This document shows positions 45,329 to 56,490 of a stretch of DNA of 64,000 nt, piece by piece. This stretch comes from Wolfiporia cocos (Eukaryota > Basidiomycota > Agaricomycetes > Polyporales > Phaeolaceae). Where the stretch lies: contig JACCLO010000005.1 in the NCBI GenBank assembly GCA_029448655.1, forward strand, positions 2,294,001 through 2,358,000, written 5' to 3'. The position numbers and the translations under genes were made by a program. Within the stretch, counting starts at the first letter, position 1, and every line of letters starts with the position of its first letter. Under the pieces are notes generated by a model. The model did not search any database. It was not told the origin of the DNA and saw only the letters and a program-made list of their open reading frames with translations.

Positions 45329-47626
45329 ATGGTGACTTGGCGCGGGATACGGAAGATTGTATGGGGAGATGTGCCCGAGACGAAGGCGGAGCGGATGCTG
45401 CTGTTCAAGATCGACTGGTTTATCTTGTCGTACTGCTGCATGATGGTGCGTCCGCGAACACTCCTTCGCCGCCTGATCGACGGATCTAAGTGGGGTGTGG
45501 CGGACCTAGTATTTCACCAACTGTGAGCGGACTCGATTGAGAAGCGCATTCATGCCCTTATTCGTCCGCGCAGATCTCGACCGAAGTAATGTATCGAATG
45601 CGTACGTCTCGGGCATGAAGGAGGACCTGGGCATGTACGGGACGCAGTACAACGTACGCCCTTGATTCTATGCACGGTGTCCCATGAGACGAGCAGCGGT
45701 GCCAACAGCAAATCAACACCATCTTCACGTGTGGCTACATCGTCGGCATGATCCCCAGTGCGTGGTGCGCGCCGCTCGCCCGACGCGCCGCTGACAGTGG
45801 CCCGCAGACAACCTAATGCTGCAGGTCGTCTCTCCGCGTGTCTGGTTCCCGACCATGCAGATCGTCTGGGGCGTGCTGACGTTCTGGTGCGTCTTGCTCC
45901 CCGCGGCGGTCTCTCTGGACACGGCGCTGATGCGGCGCGCATAGCTCGAGCGCAGTCAAGAACGTCGAGCAGGTGCATTTCGTTCCTGTCAGGTGTCCGC
46001 GCCGATGATCAGAGACTAACGACGCCTGCCTCGCGCTAGCTCTACGCTATTCGGTTCTTCCAGGGTGTGACGGAGGCGTCGACGTTCGTCGGGACGCACT
46101 ACATCCTCGGCTCGTGCGTGCTCTCGCGCCCGTCTGCGGGCCCCGCTCACCTGTGCATCCATAGCTGGTACAAGACAGGCGAGCTCGGCAAGCGCTCCGG
46201 CATCTTCACCTGCTCTGGGCTTATCGGGACATTGTGTGCACCGTTCCATATTTGTGATGGTGCCACAGAGTGCATGCGCTGACTTGATGCGGCAGATTCT
46301 CCGGTGTCTTGCAGGCTGCCGTGTATCAGTGAGTGTAGCATTCCCGCAGCTGACGCTAGTCTGGTTTTGTGATACTGAGCTTTTGCAAGGCATCTCAATG
46401 GTGTGGCGGGCAGGAGTGGCTGGCGCTGGCTGTGCGTGCTGAGCACTTGGCCTCTTCTACAGTGCGCTGACATGTGCGCAGGTTCATCATCGACGGAGTA
46501 ATCACGCTCCCGATCGCGCTGTACGGCTTCCTCGTCTTCCCAGACATCCCAGCTACCACAAGCGCATTCTACCTCACAGACGAGGTGCGTCGCACTAGAT
46601 CCCTACGCTACCTCTAGAGCTCACATCGGCCCATTCTGAATGCAGGAGCGTCGCCTGGCCATTGCCCGCCTGAAGACGACCACGAAGCCCGGCACCGCGC
46701 ACGGCCGCCCGACGTGGGCGCTTGCGCGCAGGGTACTCAGCCGCTGGCGGTACTATGGCTGTAGCCTCCTCGTACGTGCCCCGCTCACCCACGCGCCTGA
46801 CGGCATCCTCCGCTGACCCGCGCACCGGCGTAGTTCGCCATCTCGGGCGAGTGCGAGAGCCTCGGGTCGAACAACCTCATGGGCCAGTGGCTCAAGGCGA
46901 TCGGCGGGTACACGGTCGAGCAGATCGGTATGCGCCCCGTGCCGCAGGTGTGCGGACAGCTGACTGGACCGGCGTGTGCGCAGACTACTACCCGTGCGGC
47001 GTGACGGCGGTCGGGATCGCGTCGACGCTCGTGTGCGCGACGTGGACGGACGCGACGCGCTCGCGCGCGCGCTGGCCCGTGCTCGTGTGGATGGCGGTCG
47101 CGGTCACCGTCGCGAGCGTATGCCTCCTCGTCTGGTCGGGCCCGACGGGGCTCAAGTTCTTCGCGTACTGTGCGTATCTGCCTCCCTCGGTGCTCTCTGT
47201 CGATGCGGGCGCTGACGACGCTCACAGACATCGCGGGCGCGAGCTACTCGGGCCAGGCGACGACGTTCGCGTGGGCGAACCAGATCTGCGCGGACGACGC
47301 GCAGGAGCGCGCGATCGTGCTCGCGTCGATGAAGTGCGCCTCTCCGTCTTGGTCTCGCAGAAGTTGGTGTTGACTGTCGCTGTAGCATGTGGAACAACGT
47401 CATCAACGCGTGGTGGCCGCTCATCTTCTACCGCGCGACGGACGCGCCGCGCTTTGCTCGGGGAATGTGGGCGATGATCGGCACGGCCATCGCGACGCTC
47501 CTCGTTACGTTCTTCGTGTGGTATATGGAGCGGAGGGAAAAGAGGCTGAGGGGCATCGCTGGCGTCTACAGTGATGAGAAGCGCGAGGAGGACGAGAAGA
47601 GCTTGGACGCGTTGGAGAAGGAGTGA
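45329..47626 (+). CDS. MFS transporter of the allantoate/pantothenate permease family (DAL5/FEN2-like)
   Basis: Anion:cation symporter-type MFS protein for organic anions such as pantothenate, allantoate or biotin-pathway acids. Start at 45329 ([20 protein letters not shown]); no other ATG lies nearby upstream in frame. Family blocks read [116 protein letters not shown] and [19 protein letters not shown]. After the central loop come [40 protein letters not shown] and [17 protein letters not shown]. The C-terminal tail is charged ([19 protein letters not shown], stop at 47624-47626). About ten short introns. Substrate not predictable beyond subfamily. Confidence 0.9.
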
Positions 47627-47872
47627 CAAATGGGTCATACCCTGCCTGAATTATGCGTCCGTTTGATCTTATAGAACTGTAGCTATAGACAGGATTGACG
47701 TGTTTGTCTCATTGGTAGCAGACGGAGTTACGTCCCTTCACGCGCAAATAACGCACCTACAAAGCAAGCCAATGGATAACATTCCGTAGATGTCCAACGG
47801 GCAACATAAGATATAGTTTACATGTACATCCAATCTTACAACCACCCGCGCTCAGCCTCTGCCACTGACGCA

Positions 47873-49589
47873 CTATAGCTCGTCTGGCCACTCCGTCGCC
47901 ACGGTCCGCTCCACATACGAGCGTACCCATGCAGGCCGCTGCTCATGCGCGTGCAGCAGCGCCTGCGCGCGCACAGCCTCGTCGCGGCGCTCGCCCGTCT
48001 CCTGCACCTCCTCTTGCAGTTGGCGCGCCGCGTCGCGCGTGTTCGCCTCCGTGCGCAGGCGGCCCTCGCGCCGGCGTAGCGCCGCGCGGCGATGTTCCCA
48101 CACTGCAGGGTAGAGCGAGAGCACGAGCAGGCCGGCGAACGTTTTTGCGCGGTGCACGAGCGACGGCGGGGGGTCTCCGCGCGGGTCGTCCAGCACCGCG
48201 TCTTCGAAGCGCAGGTTCATGTTGGCCAGGCTCGCGAGGAAAGACTGCAGATGGCTGCGCTGCGCGCGCGCGTTCCGCACGTTCATGCCCTGGCCGTTCC
48301 CGTTTCCATTGCCGTTTCCGTTTCCTGCCTGGTCCTGGTTTTCGTTGCCGTGACCGTTGCGCCGCTCCCGGGGGACGAACACCATGCGCAGCGCGTGCCA
48401 TGCTTCATACATGATCCATGCGCTTAGAAAGAGCGCGAACACGGGGCGCTTCGTCGGCGAGAAGAAATACATGATGAGCAGCGTGCGGAGGACGAGCATG
48501 ATGAGCGGAACCATGAGTGCGCGCACGGGGACCGCGCGCACCTCCACCACAGGCGCGGGTGCAGCGGGGATGTTGTTCGCGTCATTGGCAGGCAAGTTCG
48601 CGTTAGGCTGTGCGGGTGTAAGCCGGATCGTGGGCAACCCAAGCCGCTGGAGGTGCTCGTTCAGCTGCGTGTGCGGGTCTATCGGGAAGGGCGGCCGATG
48701 TGCAGGGGGCACATAATACAGCGGCTCGGGAGGAGGAGGGGGTGAAGTAAGAATCTGGAATGTGTGAGAGAGGACTTTGAGGGCATGTTGTTGGACAGGA
48801 GAAGGGGTCGCGTTAGGAGTGGTGAGCGATAGGTATGGGAGTCCTCTGAATGCACGCGTCAGATTGCAACGATTAATGGCAAGGAGTGATACTGACTCAA
48901 TGATAACGTGCTCATACTTCACACCATCATCAGGATCGCCGGCCGGCGGATATGGCTCGTCCAAGATGCTAGGCCAGGACCAGCCGCGGCGCCGTAGATG
49001 GTCCATTGCCAATGACCGATATGGATCGGTTTCGATGACGGCAGGAGAGGAGTTGACCGGTGGAGGACCCGTCTTCATGAGCACGCCCAGTGCGGTCTGG
49101 TGTTTCATCACGATGTATGACAGTGCTGTGACTGTCGAGGATGGTATCGCCCCGAGCACAGGAGACCTGTGAGAAATCGGGCGGGGTATGGGGAACGACG
49201 AAGAGACGGGACGCGACGGCGAGTTCGCAGCTGGCGACAACGAGGACGGCAGGCTCGGAGGGGCGGATGTCCAGGCCGACGGGTGCACCGACAGGTGAAG
49301 GATGCGCGCATCTTCGGGAGACTGCATGATGCAATCAGCCGTCGCCAGCAGCAGCCAGAAGAGCACCGCCGCTCACCTTCCAGAGGTCCGCAACCCGCTC
49401 GTCGTCGCTGAGGATACGGCCCTTGGAGATGAGCCGCTGCCCGTCGGCGCGGGGCTCCCCGGTGCACGTCCTGGTTATCTCTCGCTTAACATCGCGGACG
49501 GAGGACGAGGGCTCGACGCGGACGTCGAATGAATAGGAGTAGGCGGGAAACTCTATGTGTATGTCGACAGATGGGCCAGAACGAGACAT
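47873..49589 (-). CDS. Ubiquitin-like domain membrane protein, Herp/Usa1-like
   Basis: Start ATG at 49589 (MSRSGPSVDIHIEFPAYSYS). Exons 1-2 form a ubiquitin-like domain: VRVEPSSSVRDVKREITRTC, ADGQRLISKGRILSDDERVA, then SPEDARILHLSVHPSAW across an intron near 49330-49378. A Pro/Ser linker and a soluble middle region (LAMDHLRRRGWSWPSILDEP) follow. Two close hydrophobic segments, VRALMVPLIMLVLRTLLIMY and PVFALFLSAWIMYEAWHALR, form a membrane hairpin. A (Asn-Gly)n run (near 48300-48340), another hydrophobic segment (TFAGLLVLSLYPAVW) and a charged C-terminal helix end the protein at 47873. Ubl plus membrane hairpin is the layout of Herp/Usa1, which scaffold the ER-associated degradation ligase Hrd1. 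A Dsc-complex role is an alternative. Sequence match to either is weak. Confidence 0.65.
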
Positions 49590-50049
49590 GAGGACCTGGC
49601 GGTCAGAGAGAAGCAGGCTGGTCGCAGAATGACTGAGGCAAGAGCGGCGTGGGGCAGCTAGACGCCCGGCGTACGTGTTACGTGTAACGGGGACACGTGG
49701 TCTCATGTGACGGGTGCCGCGTCACGAGCGCCCAACGCGTGCAGAATCTCATACGAGCCGTCTGCCTGATTGCTGGTTGCATTCCACCGCCGCTGAGGCC
49801 ATCCATCGCACCCCACATATACCCTCCAGCCGACATACCCCTGAGACACCCGTGCTTGCCTCGTGGGCCTGTACATTGTTCGCCGAATATATTATTTTCT
49901 TGTAGTAAGCCTGCCGTTTATATCCAGAGCGGTCTGACGCCGTGTGGTACAAGGACAGCGATTGTCCACTTTGATCCCGGGAGAACGCGCACCTCGCTCG
50001 GAACAACGCCCTCAGCCCCAAAAGCGGCGGCAGCTCAGACGAGGCCTCC
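49590..50049. promoter_or_regulatory. Divergent promoter region of Herp-like gene and PKA regulatory subunit
   Basis: About 460 bp between divergent start codons. The part near 49665-49690 carries ACGTGT/ACACGTGG units, including a CACGTG E-box at about 49692-49697 within a GGGGACACGTGGTCTC context. Otherwise no distinctive site. Confidence 0.4.
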
Positions 50050-51609
50050 ATGTCTTTCCCTCCTGACACGTCCATGTCGACCTTCGAGTCTCTCATCGAG
50101 GACCTCACACGCGACGTGAGCCGCGTACAACCGCGCGATGCGCTGCAATTCTGTGCAAATTGGTTCCAGTCGCGACTGGAGGAGCAGCGTACGCGCACTC
50201 GAGATCTCCTTGCACAGCGGCCGTCGTTTGCGCGCGACCTGCCTGCTGATCACTACCTTGACACGCCCTTGAGCCCAACATCCGCACCGTCTCATCCTAG
50301 CATTTCCCCATTCGCGCAGACTTTCTCCCCAAAACAACGCTCGTCGCTGCACAACTCGTTCTCCAACCTCAGCCCATTCGGCACACTGAACGTTCCAGGC
50401 AACGCGCTGCTATCAGAAAGCCGCCAAATGACGCCTCCACCCGTCTTCCGAGTCGACCGCGAAGAGGTCGCACCTGCCTCGCCCCTGAGCAATGCGCCCA
50501 ACCCTTTCGAGTCCTTCGCGAATGGGCCCATCTCGCCCCCATCCAACGATTACCTCACAACGCTCGACCCGACGATCCTCGCGCGTCGCGCATCCGTCAG
50601 CGCCGAGTCGATTCCGGTCGACAGCGAAGTGGACGAGGTGCTGCCAGTGTACCCCAAGACTGATGAGCAGCTGCGACGCATCCGCGCGTCGATCGCACAC
50701 AACTTTATCTTCCGCGACCTCGACGAGGAGCAGGAGACGGGCGTGCTCCGTGCGATGCGCGAGCAGCACGTGCGCGCAGACGAGGTCGTCGTGCGCCAGG
50801 GCGACGTCGGCGACTTCTTCTATGTCGTCGAGCAGGGCCATCTAAACTGCTACATCCGCCCGGAGCCTCTCCCGCCTGCGTGGCTCACGGGTGTTGCAGT
50901 GCCGAGCGAGAAGCCGGGCTACCATCCAGAGTTCGGGAAGAAGGTTGCCGAGTGCCGCGAGGGCAGCTCGTTTGGTGAGCTCGCACTCATGTACGGGCAC
51001 CCGAGGGCGGCAACGGTGCTCGCAATTGAGTCGTCGACACTGTGGTCGCTCGACCGCATCACGTTCCGCACGATCATCCTCAAGGCGGCGCACCGTAGGC
51101 GCACGATGTACGAGCAGTTCCTCTCATCCGTACCCCTGCTCAAGTCGCTCGAGGCGGAGGAGCGGAGCAAGGTCGCGGACGCTCTGGTGAGCAGGGTGTA
51201 CGCGGACGGCGAGGCGGTTGTGCGGCAGGGCGAGATGGGTGACACGTTCTTCTTCGTCGAGGAAGGTGAGGCGGTCGTGACGAAGGCGGCGGTCGGAGCG
51301 GACGGGACGACGACGGTGAACGAGGTGCTGCGTTATACCAAGGGAGATTACTTTGGCGGTGCGTCGCCCGCCGTTCTATTATCTCCGTGCGTCGCTGATG
51401 CGTGTCACGATTGCTCGCATACAGAACTGTCGCTACTGCGATTGGAGCCGCGTGCCGCGACGGTGAGCGCGGTTACGCGCACCGACCCGGCGAAGCCGAA
51501 ACTCAAGGTTGCTGCACTGGACGCGCATGCGTTCACGCGGCTGCTTGGGCCGCTGCGGGAGATCATGGAGCGCAATGCGGGGCAGACGTATGGCCTTGGG
51601 AGGCGGTGA
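50050..51609 (+). CDS. cAMP-dependent protein kinase regulatory subunit
   Basis: Binds and silences the PKA catalytic subunit until cAMP releases it; the fungal Bcy1/PkaR. Start at 50050 (MSFPPDTSMSTFESLIEDLT). Residues about 10-45 form the RII-type dimerisation/docking helix bundle. A Ser/Pro-rich linker leads to the inhibitor site RRAS at residues 179-182. Because it is RRxS, it can be phosphorylated, as in type II subunits. Two cyclic-nucleotide-binding domains follow, each with the phosphate-binding signature: SFGELALMYGHPRAATV, and YFGELSLLRLEPRAATV spanning the single intron (donor near 51359, acceptor near 51423). The cAMP-contacting Glu and Arg are present in both. Ends QTYGLGRR at 51609. 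Only one intron, unlike its neighbours. Confidence 0.95.
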   Translation: MSFPPDTSMSTFESLIEDLTRDVSRVQPRDALQFCANWFQSRLEEQRTRTRDLLAQRPSFARDLPADHYLDTPLSPTSAPSHPSISPFAQTFSPKQRSSLHNSFSNLSPFGTLNVPGNALLSESRQMTPPPVFRVDREEVAPASPLSNAPNPFESFANGPISPPSNDYLTTLDPTILARRASVSAESIPVDSEVDEVLPVYPKTDEQLRRIRASIAHNFIFRDLDEEQETGVLRAMREQHVRADEVVVRQGDVGDFFYVVEQGHLNCYIRPEPLPPAWLTGVAVPSEKPGYHPEFGKKVAECREGSSFGELALMYGHPRAATVLAIESSTLWSLDRITFRTIILKAAHRRRTMYEQFLSSVPLLKSLEAEERSKVADALVSRVYADGEAVVRQGEMGDTFFFVEEGEAVVTKAAVGADGTTTVNEVLRYTKGDYFGGASPAVLLSPCVADACHDCSHTELSLLRLEPRAATVSAVTRTDPAKPKLKVAALDAHAFTRLLGPLREIMERNAGQTYGLGRR

Positions 51610-52113
51610 CTGCTGCGGAGTGGCGTGTATGCTTCGTGTGTTTTCTGTTCTTGTGTGTTCTGTAGCTTATCGTACTCACGTGCTGACGGAATGCGAGCTG
51701 CCACTTTGGGGGAATGTCATGGCGACATGTCGACTAACGCGGCCGCGTGCACGCACGGAAGAGCGATGTTGAGATGCCAACCTACGGCCATCACCTCTGC
51801 CACCACGCTAACTGCCTATCCGCGCCGCGGGGTTCAACCTTCTTAAGTTTCCTATCACCACCGTCGTCAATGAGGAGGCGTTCCCTGTAGCGTCCTCATT
51901 CTTCCCTGCTTTTGTCTTCGCTTTCTCCCGTGGCTCCGATATAGTGACAGCGTTCACCTCTCGTGCGGCCTCTGACCTCGTCTGACCCCTTTCTGGTCGC
52001 TGGAAGACCCGGGAGGCACCCTATACCGCACTGTGTCAGCCGCACCCCACACTCGTTTACTTTTGCTGTCTACTGTTAGCCCAGACACACTCTCCCCTGA
52101 ACCTCCGTGAGCG
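51610..52113. other. Intergenic region
   Basis: About 500 bp, terminator of the PKA subunit gene and promoter of the next gene. CT-rich tracts near 51890-51935 and 52080-52105 fit a fungal core promoter. No gene is seen. Confidence 0.6.
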
Positions 52114-53993
52114 ATGTCGGTGTATCGTGTTGCTAATCTGGAAGAGCGAGGACTGTTTGGCGGTGGTGAGTAAATTCGTTTCCGGGAGGCAGTGTGAATT
52201 CCGCTCAAGACGCAGTGAATGCGCAGTCGCCAGTGGCCTTGATGGTATCCTGTGAGTGCCATGTGATATGATGTACGGTGGTTCCAGCTGATAGATCGAT
52301 GCCGCACAGCGGTGGCAACTCCGGCAGCGGTGGGTCAGCTACCACCTCGAGCGATAGTGATCCCCTCGGTATTGTCACTGGCATCCTCTCGCCCATTATC
52401 GGTGGCGGACCTACGACCACCTCGTCTAGCTCGACCACCCAGCAGACCACCACCTCCACTTCGACACATTCGTCGTCAAGTTCGAGCTCGTCCTCCTCGT
52501 CAGTCCAATTCCATACCGTTGGTTTGAGATCGCGTAACTAACCGCGTTTCAGAACCTCTTCCGAGCAGACGGCTACCTCGTCAGCCACAACATCCTCCTC
52601 CACATCCACATCTTCTGCAACCTTCACCTCCACCTCCACCTCCTCGGACCACACGTCCACTCCCACCCCTACCTCAACCTCGCATACGACGGCGGCCACT
52701 ACCGCCTCCTCCGCTACTAGTGCGTCCGTCTCCTCAAGTTCTTCAGATACCAGTAGCACTAGTTCCACAGGAGGTGACTCCCCTTCCCCTTCCTCTTCGT
52801 CTTCTGAGTCTGCCTCACTTCCCTCCACCACCTCATTCTCATTCTCATCCTCCGCTTCCTCCTCCTCAGTATCCGCTTCCGCCGCCGCCCTCCCTGCCTC
52901 CGCGTCCACGAAGGGCTTCCTCGAAAACAAGGCGCTCTCCGTCGGCGTGATCACCGCCTGCACGCTCGTTGGGCTTGTGCTCTTCGTCGTCATCACGACA
53001 TGTGTCGTGCGCAAGCGCCAGCGGAACAAGCTCCACGAAGAGGCTGTCGACTTCTCACCCTTCCCGTCCGCAGACGGGCTCGGCGGGACCGGCGGCGCGC
53101 TCACGACAACGACGAGCATCAGCAGCATCGAGAAGGGCGAAGTCCCGCGCAAGTCGACGAGCTCGCGCAGCGTCAACGGCGTGGAGCGTTCCGCGTCGAA
53201 CGGCTCAGCGCGTTCTGCCAAGGACGAGATGTACGAGCGCAGCGGGTACGGCGCCGTCCCCGCGTTCGCTCAGGCACAGGCGCCCGCGCCGCCGCCGAAG
53301 GCGTACCCTGCGAAGGCATACCCGACCGCGATGCAGGGTTACAACGACGTCGGCCAGTACCAGTCGTACGACTACCGCGCTAACGCAGGATACCCGCAGA
53401 ATCAGAGTGCGTACCAGCAGGCTGCTTATGGCTATCCCCAGGCGCAGGGCGCGTACCAGGCTGGATACGCGCAGAACCAAGCCGGATACCCCCAGGCCGG
53501 ATACCCACAAAACCAGGGCGGCTACCAGCAGCCTGCGCAAATGGTGACGAGCACGCCGACAGGAGCCTACGGTGCCGGCGCCACGCGCCAGCCCTCGCAG
53601 AGCAAGCAAGCGGCCCCACTCCCGTCGAACGTTCAGATGGAGCAGAGCCCCCCTGCATACCCTGGTGGCGCGCAGATGCCTGCCGGTAGCTCGAAGCAGC
53701 CTGCGAACTCGAGCAACCCCGCAAGTCCGAAGCGCTCGTCACTGCTAGACTCGCCGGCAAAGCTGGCGTATACGGCTAGTGACATTGCTCAGGACTCGCA
53801 GACCGGCCGGCCGCGCTCGCACTCGAGGCTGCTCGACCCTAGCATGCCCGAGCTTCCGAAGATGGCGCCTCTGCCTGAGCAGTTCGGGGACGAGAAGGCT
53901 GCTCTGCGACAGCTTACGGTGAGCTTTGCCTCTGTGCGACGGCAGTTATGCGTGCTGACTTGGCGATTGCTCTCATAGATCCGAAATGAATAA
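52114..53993 (+). CDS. Ser/Thr-rich single-pass membrane protein with Tyr/Gln/Pro-rich cytoplasmic tail
   Basis: The likely first exon starts at 52114 (MSVYRVANLEERGLFG) with donor gtgagt near 52165. After an intron a long extracellular-type region is almost wholly Ser/Thr with some Gly/Ala (52300-52900), as in mucin-like cell-surface sensors. It is interrupted by an intron from about 52500 to 52552. One membrane helix follows: LSVGVITACTLVGLVLFVVI, then TTCVVRKRQRNK as a basic stop-transfer. The tail of about 310 residues holds AYPAKAYPTAMQGY and repeated GYPQNQ/AGYPQ/AYQQ units (53330-53540), then Ser/Pro-rich sequence. A last mini-exon gives TIRNE, stop at 53991-53993. No classical signal peptide is visible. 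Layout resembles Mid2/Wsc sensors or the Agaricomycete mid2-like proteins, but no Wsc domain is present. Start is the least certain part. Confidence 0.7.
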
Positions 53994-55217
53994 GCAGCTG
54001 TTGCACAGCCCGCTGCCCCGCGATACCACATCCCCTGCTCTGTAAGATCACGTTCTGCCACCGGCTCCTTCTCCATTCCCGCCCTCGCTCTCCCTTAGTA
54101 CGCACCGCTCCACGCCACCTGCGCCATTTTGCCTTCACTGTGTGCCATGTTCCGACCTCTTCGCTTCACGCCGCCCACGCCCCCGAAATGCCGGCCCACT
54201 CGGGCGGCGCGGTAGACGACTCGCATGCTTGCAGGCTGAGAAGACTATCGACGTATACTTGTCACTGTATCATTAGCGATTCTCGCGTTAGTCGTTGCTC
54301 GTTCCTCCGTCTTTGTCGCGTCGCTTTCTGCACCCTTTACAGATACTTAGCTGCTCCGTTAATGACGAAGAGAGTGCGAGTACTTGTTTGTGTGATGAGC
54401 TTGTATTATGGCGCGTTTGTGAGCCTTGTTCGATGTGGTTTAGACCTGTATGTCAAGATACCTCTGTCACTACTGAGTACTGTGTACTGGACGTGAACGT
54501 TGAACATTGAACATTGTTGCTGGAAGTCAATATCCGTATTCCCCGTCTTATAACGATGTTCACCGACATAATGCACCCTGGATCATGTGGCGCGGTGCGG
54601 TTGCGGATGTTCCAATGTTCAACTTCTACATACTATCAGATGAGGGGAGTTGCAAAACCCCAATTTTTCTACAACACTGTCCTAGCTCTTTCAATGCCCA
54701 TCCAAAAACAGTATGTTCGCGTCTTGTTGCCTTCCGTGAAAGTGATGTCTATAAGTAAGAGAGCTTTGATCGCAAGCTACAACTGTATGAAGAAATCGAA
54801 GGAAGACGAGTTGCGCAGATCTCACCGAACATACCATATCGGCATTGGCCGAGACGCACATCAACCCCGCGCGCAGTGGATTCGCTTGCACGATGAGGCA
54901 GCATGTTCATTTGTACTGCTGGAACACTCTTCGGATTGCTTACAACTCTGTATAGTTGTTCAGACTCAACGCCGGAACTTGTCCGGGCGTCATCACTCAT
55001 AGAGCCGCCAGTGTGAGCTGCCACCATCGTCCTTTGCCACATCGCGCGCCCGCCGCTATCGGTACCCCGTGTCGGCCAGTGAGTGTCTGCTGATAGTCCC
55101 TGATCGCAGAGGACGAACCGTTTATGAGCGTCGACCCGAACGGCATAAGTAGCTGACCACTTCGCGCGTCCCAAGCTCCATACATTGCTAATACTACATC
55201 ATCGCCTTCCGTCCATC
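53994..55217. other. 1.2-kb intergenic region
   Basis: No recognised gene. Small direct repeats of TTGAAC(A/G)TTGAAC lie at about 54495-54515. A 162-codon open frame (54514-55002, plus) and a 141-codon frame on the opposite strand (54749-55174) overlap each other. Neither resembles a known family or shows intron-joined continuation, so I do not annotate them as genes. Part is the 3' end of the preceding gene and part is the promoter of the uracil phosphoribosyltransferase gene. Confidence 0.55.
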
Positions 55218-56255
55218 ATGGCATCCCAAGTGCACGTACTGAAGCACCCGCTCATCAACACGCGGCTCTCGAAGCTACGCCAGACGTCCACGTCGCCGAA
55301 AGAGTTCCGCGAGGTGTGTCGTGGTCAATTGCGGCAGTTCATGGCACTGATGCGTGTGTGCGCGTTTTCAGGGAATTCATGATATCAGCTTGATGCTCGG
55401 CATCGAGGCGAGTCGTGACTTGGAGGAAGAGCAGTTCGTTGGAGTGAGTCCCATATGCGTACGGCGTGCTCTAGCACGCTAATATGCCTTCGGCTCAGCA
55501 AACCCCTATTGGGACCTTCACTGGCACTACCATCAAGCCACGCATTGGGCTGACACCCATTCTACGCGCAGGCATGGGAATGACGGACGCCATGCTAAAT
55601 CTCTTTCCGTGCGTAGAGTGTCGCGAGTAAACCAGCGCTAATGTCGCCGACGAGGCTTACATGACTGTCATCAGTGCAGCACAAGTTTATCATCTGGGTA
55701 TCTTCCGAGAGAAGGTCACACTCCAGCCCGTGGAATGTAAGTAATCATGTGGCACAAGTCCGAACTCGCGGCTCATGCTCTTGCTGGTCCTAGACTATTC
55801 CAAGCTACCATCAGACGTGACAGTGGACATCGTTTACTTGCTCGATCCACTGATCGCTACCGGCGGTACTGCGTGTGCTGCTCTTCAAATGCTGCTGGAC
55901 TGGGGTGTGCCAGGTATGTCGCTCGATAATGCGGCACCAATGTCGGACAGTGTCATGACCTTGTCCCATCGCAGTCAAGCGCATCAAACTATTGTGTATT
56001 CTCGGTTCGCAGGCAGGTATAGAACGGGTGAAGTCCGAGTTCCCAGACCTTGAGGTGAGTAATTGTCCGCCCGTAACTCAGCCAATGCTGAGGACCGCCA
56101 GATCTGGGTATCTACTATTGATCCTGAGCTGACGAACAAGGGCCTAATCTCTCCTGGTCTGGGTGATACTGTACGTACCGCCAGAGCTGATCGCTTGTCG
56201 TATGCTAATTCGCCTTCAACAGGGCGACCGTTTGTACAACACTTTGAGGGAATGA
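55218..56255 (+). CDS. FUR1: Uracil phosphoribosyltransferase
   Basis: Salvage enzyme converting uracil and PRPP to UMP in the cytosol. Start at 55218 (MASQVHVLKHPLINTRLSKL), with the typical HPLI and LRQTSTSPKEFRE opening. Across about six short introns the protein continues GIHDISLMLGIEASRDLEEE, QTPIGTFTGTTIKPRIGLTP, ILRAGMGMTDAMLNLFP and AAQVYHLGIFREKVTLQPVE. The PRPP-binding loop follows, VYLLDPLIATGGTACAALQM, then VKRIKLLCILGSQAGIERVK. The uracil-recognition end is WVSTIDPELTNKGLISPGLG and GDRLYNTLRE, stop 56253-56255. About 215 residues, as usual. This enzyme also activates 5-fluorouracil. It is tandem with MET10, 235 bp apart. Confidence 0.94.
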
Positions 56256-56490
56256 AGGATGGATCCGGACAATTTGTAATATACAATTTGCGCTGCTTGC
56301 ACAAACAATTGTACTGAATGACTACACTGAATGAGGACGAGGTGTTGATATGCGCTTGTGTAGCGAGAGGTACACCCTCACGTGCAGGGTGCGGTGTCGC
56401 CATCCTCGCACAATCCTTCTGACGAAATAAGATGAAAATGAAAATGACAGTGGCAGGCGCAGTTCTCCTTGAACCTCTGCATCTAGCGAT

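Noticed and set aside
47873..47884. C-terminal PDEL of the Herp-like protein as an ER-retrieval signal
   Set aside because: It is not the fungal HDEL/KDEL form, and the predicted topology of Herp-like proteins places the C-terminus in the cytosol.
54514..55002. 162-codon plus-strand open frame
   Set aside because: No family, overlapped by an equally long frame on the other strand, no intron-joined continuation.
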